DNA of 64,000 nt from assembly GCF_002291445.1 (NCBI RefSeq), contig NZ_CP014137.1, forward strand, positions 5,270,001 to 5,334,000, given 5' to 3'. Below the pieces are notes generated by a model that made no database searches, had not been told where the DNA came from, and saw nothing but the letters and a program-made list of their open reading frames with translations. Shown piece by piece: positions 62,250 to 64,000 of the stretch. The stretch's first letter is position 1. Each line of letters begins with the position of its first letter. This DNA is from Brenneria goodwinii. Its GTDB lineage: Bacteria > Pseudomonadota > Gammaproteobacteria > Enterobacterales > Enterobacteriaceae. A program made the position numbers and the translations under genes.

Positions 62250-62960
62250 CTATATCAGACGCAGTTTTGTTTCCACTGCGACGCCGATGATCCGGCAGTT
62301 CCCGTTGATTTCCCGCATCGGCCATGCTGGATTCAACCCTTTCAGATAACGCACACCACCGTCGATTATCAGTTTTTTGAATGTAGCTTCGTTTGAATCT
62401 GTCAGCTTTGCGACAACTAGGCTACCGTTTACTGCGTCACGGCCAGTATCAAACAAAACCAAAGTTCCCTCTGGGATACTCAGGCCAGAGGGGGATGTCA
62501 TTGATTCCCCCTCGACCAACAGCCAAAACCCTTGACCCTGTATGTGGGCGTCAGATTCGAACCAGTGATCGATGTCCTTTAGTGTGTATGACTCAACTGC
62601 CTCATCCCATTCGCCAGCCTGCACTTTACTTATGAGTGGATATTTTATGCTTGGTTTGTACGATGCGACGTATGTAACGTTGGGTTCTGCTACATGTGAG
62701 TACCCGGCAACTTCTTTTGCCAACGATGGGCTGAAGTCTGAAATTGATACTTGTAAAATTTTTGCAAACGCAGAGGCCGTAGCCACGTTGAGCGAATTTC
62801 TTCCGTTCAGATAGTGGCCTACTGCGCCTTGAGTTATATCCAGTTCATCAGCGATTTGCTGCTGGGTAACACCCAATGTTTTTTTCTTCGACTCGTACAA
62901 AGCCTTTAGACGCTTAGCATCTTCGAGCTGTTCCGCGGTCAGGTTCTTTTTCTTTTCCAT
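62250..62960 (-). CDS. cI: prophage CI-type repressor
   Basis: Lysogeny repressor of 236 aa, similar in size and layout to lambda CI. N-terminal helix-turn-helix: LGVTQQQIADELDITQGAVG, HYLNGRNSLN; the C-terminal S24 (LexA-like) domain has the self-cleavage Ala-Gly in ISKVQAGEWDEA, the catalytic Ser in LVEGESMTSPSG and the Lys in SLVVAKLTDS. It should therefore be cleaved during the SOS response. Divergent from cro, with three 15-bp operators between, and transcribed toward the NYN gene. A short AAGG is the only ribosome site. Confidence 0.95.
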   Translation of the reverse strand: MEKKKNLTAEQLEDAKRLKALYESKKKTLGVTQQQIADELDITQGAVGHYLNGRNSLNVATASAFAKILQVSISDFSPSLAKEVAGYSHVAEPNVTYVASYKPSIKYPLISKVQAGEWDEAVESYTLKDIDHWFESDAHIQGQGFWLLVEGESMTSPSGLSIPEGTLVLFDTGRDAVNGSLVVAKLTDSNEATFKKLIIDGGVRYLKGLNPAWPMREINGNCRIIGVAVETKLRLI

Positions 62961-62971
62961 CCTTGAATTCT

Positions 62972-63034
62972 AATACCTACGTTATTAAAAAATGAAATAC
63001 CGCAAGTATTGATTTATTTAATACTTTGGGTATT
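62972..63034. promoter_or_regulatory. right repressor operators (three 15-bp sites)
   Basis: AATACCTACGTTATT (62972-62986), AATACCGCAAGTATT (62996-63010) and AATACTTTGGGTATT (63020-63034) repeat the AATAC-N5-GTATT frame with exact 24-bp centre spacing. The middle site matches the outer left site (60975-60989) at 14 of 15 bases. They span the cI and cro promoters. Confidence 0.85.
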
Positions 63035-63036
63035 AT
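63009..63036 (+). promoter_or_regulatory. early right promoter (PR) driving cro
   Basis: TTGATT (63009-63014), 16 nt, TATTAT (63031-63036). The operator at 63020-63034 lies across the spacer and -10, so repressor binding there would shut it off. Confidence 0.65.
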
Positions 63037-63065
63037 TGTTTTGTAAGTGAGTTCAGGAGCCAACA

Positions 63066-63272
63066 ATGCAAAAACAAACTCTCGCTGATTTCGTCAGGGA
63101 GAACGGTCAGGCGAAAGCGGCTGATGCAATTGGTGTTCACCAGACTGCGATCAGTAAGGCCGTCCGAACTGGAAGAAAAATATTTGTTATTCAGCTACCA
63201 GATGGCCGTGTGGAAGCAGAAGAACTGAGGCCATTTCCAAGTAGCAAGCACCAGACCGATCAAGTTGCTTGA
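63066..63272 (+). CDS. cro: prophage Cro repressor
   Basis: A 68-aa Cro of the lambda type: TLADFVRENGQAKAADAIGV, HQTAISKAVRTGRKIFVIQL, then a C-terminal EELRPFPSSKHQ like lambda Cro EEVKPFPSNK. It competes with CI for the operators. AGGAG lies 7 nt before the ATG. Confidence 0.93.
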   Translation: MQKQTLADFVRENGQAKAADAIGVHQTAISKAVRTGRKIFVIQLPDGRVEAEELRPFPSSKHQTDQVA

Positions 63273-63331
63273 TGGAACCCAGTATCTAACAGCTATCAGT
63301 TCAATGTAACCACAGCCAGGAGAACCTAACT

Positions 63332-63862
63332 GTGTCACAGCAAAAACCAGAATGGCAGGCAGAGAAACAGCCCGATTGGGTGATAGCCGTTGCCAGAAAA
63401 ATCATTACGGGCCTGCCGGGTGGATACGCTGAGGCTGCTCAATGGCTGGGAGTTACAGAGAACGCCCTGTTTAACCGTCTGCGTCCTGACAGTAACCAAA
63501 TATTCCCGATCGGCTGGCTGATAGTGCTACAGCAAGCTGGTGGCACAACGCTATTTGCTGATGCGGTATCACGCCAGTCAAACAGCGTTAACGTCCGTCT
63601 ACCGAGCATTGAAGAGATAGAGAATGGCGATGTGAACCTGCGCTTGATGGAAGCGATTGAATATATCGGTCGTCACTCTGAGTTAATTCGCCACGCTACA
63701 GAAGACGGCGTGATTGATGCTGAAGAGAAACGGGCGATTGATGAAAACAGCTATGCCGTTATCGCTAAATTTCAAGAAAGCATCGTCCTGCTGTACAGCG
63801 TTTTCTGTCCACAGTCTGAACAACCACCAAATACCCAAATCATTCCCCATCGACGCGAATAA
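63332..63862 (+). CDS. phage CII-like regulatory protein (CP76/YmfL type)
   Basis: A 176-aa protein starting with GTG at 63332 (AGGAGAACCTAACT upstream). The N-terminal half resembles the phage regulatory protein CII/YmfL family, with a helix-turn-helix-like GGYAEAAQWLGVTENALFNR and a conserved FPIGWLIVLQQAGG. Position directly after cro is that of cII in lambdoid phages. The longer C-terminal helical part (EAIEYIGRHSELIRHATEDG) is unlike lambda CII. Confidence 0.78.
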   Translation: MSQQKPEWQAEKQPDWVIAVARKIITGLPGGYAEAAQWLGVTENALFNRLRPDSNQIFPIGWLIVLQQAGGTTLFADAVSRQSNSVNVRLPSIEEIENGDVNLRLMEAIEYIGRHSELIRHATEDGVIDAEEKRAIDENSYAVIAKFQESIVLLYSVFCPQSEQPPNTQIIPHRRE

Positions 63863-63916
63863 CGCTGGTGGCCATCTGCCGTAATAACACAACCGTTTGA
63901 TTTTCGGAGGTGCCAG

Positions 63917-64000
63917 ATGGACGCATTCAACTATGTGAAACCTGTTATGCCAGTCGCGTATTGCCGTGAGGATGCCGCTTGGATTCAGGAAACGTTACGC
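63917..64000 (+). CDS. start of next prophage gene (cut by window end)
   Basis: GGAGG at 63906-63910 and an ATG at 63917 open a frame that runs off the window after 28 codons (MDAFNYVKPVMPVAYCREDA..). By position it could be a replication-module gene; the visible part is too short to name. Confidence 0.6.
   Translation, partial: MDAFNYVKPVMPVAYCREDAAWIQETLR

Noticed and set aside
1..64000. CRISPR array, tRNA or rRNA genes
   Set aside because: No regularly spaced repeats, cloverleaf sequences or rRNA segments were recognised on either strand by reading.

Overview
The window looks like a chromosomal segment of an enterobacterium, most likely a soft-rot or plant-associated member of the Pectobacteriaceae (Brenneria, Pectobacterium or Dickeya type). 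The basis is conserved enterobacterial synteny blocks (acnB..yacL; ssb-uvrA-yjbQ; tyrB..alr-dnaB-qor; pspG-dusA), protein sequences that follow their E. coli counterparts closely, an ERIC element, and sites for Fur, Zur, CRP, LexA, GntR, sigma-28 and sigma-54. No rRNA, tRNA or CRISPR array was seen.

Layout. 0-2 kb: a chemoreceptor gene. 2-20.4 kb: acnB and yacL, neighbours in E. coli, are separated here by about 15 kb of accessory genes: an Old Yellow Enzyme reductase, a fepB / fepDGC catecholate-siderophore ABC transporter with a Fur box, an Rpn-type nuclease gene with an internal start, and an acetoin dehydrogenase operon (acoA-acoB-acoC-E3) divergent from a MalT/AcoK-like activator. 20.5-28.4 kb: an acid-sugar catabolic island. 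Four leftward genes (MFS permease, D-2-hydroxyacid dehydrogenase, DapA-family lyase, iron alcohol dehydrogenase) face a rightward DUF1537 kinase, PdxA2-type dehydrogenase and DeoR regulator, with a CRP-like site between the two arms. 28.4-31.1 kb: a Zur-box zinc ABC operon that begins with an unannotated 34-codon membrane peptide. 31.5-37 kb: a secreted metallophosphoesterase, ssb, uvrA and yjbQ. 37-43.3 kb: a second chemoreceptor with an upstream sigma-28 promoter, then gluconate uptake and Entner-Doudoroff genes (gntK-gntU, edd) behind a GntR operator lying in a 40-bp perfect palindrome. 43.3-49.9 kb: tyrB, a YitT membrane protein, an Lrp-family regulator, alr, dnaB and qor, ending in an ERIC element. 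50-52 kb: an AT-rich scar with a Tn3-family transposase fragment and a LysE-type exporter. 52.2-53.6 kb: pspG (sigma-54 promoter) and dusA.

From about 53.65 kb to the end the DNA is a lambdoid-organised prophage inserted at the 5' end of dusA. In order it has an integrase, a PrtN-like protein, a leftward early operon of small proteins (DUF550 domain, ParB-like, YfdQ/DUF2303, zinc-finger), a left operator/promoter with three 15-bp operators, a self-contained NYN-domain nuclease cassette, a CI repressor, a right operator with three matching operators, Cro, a CII-like regulator and the start of one more gene. The NYN cassette is the most unusual item: its start codon lies just after a promoter plus about 65-nt hairpin-terminator unit, an arrangement like an RNA-controlled toxin or defence gene.
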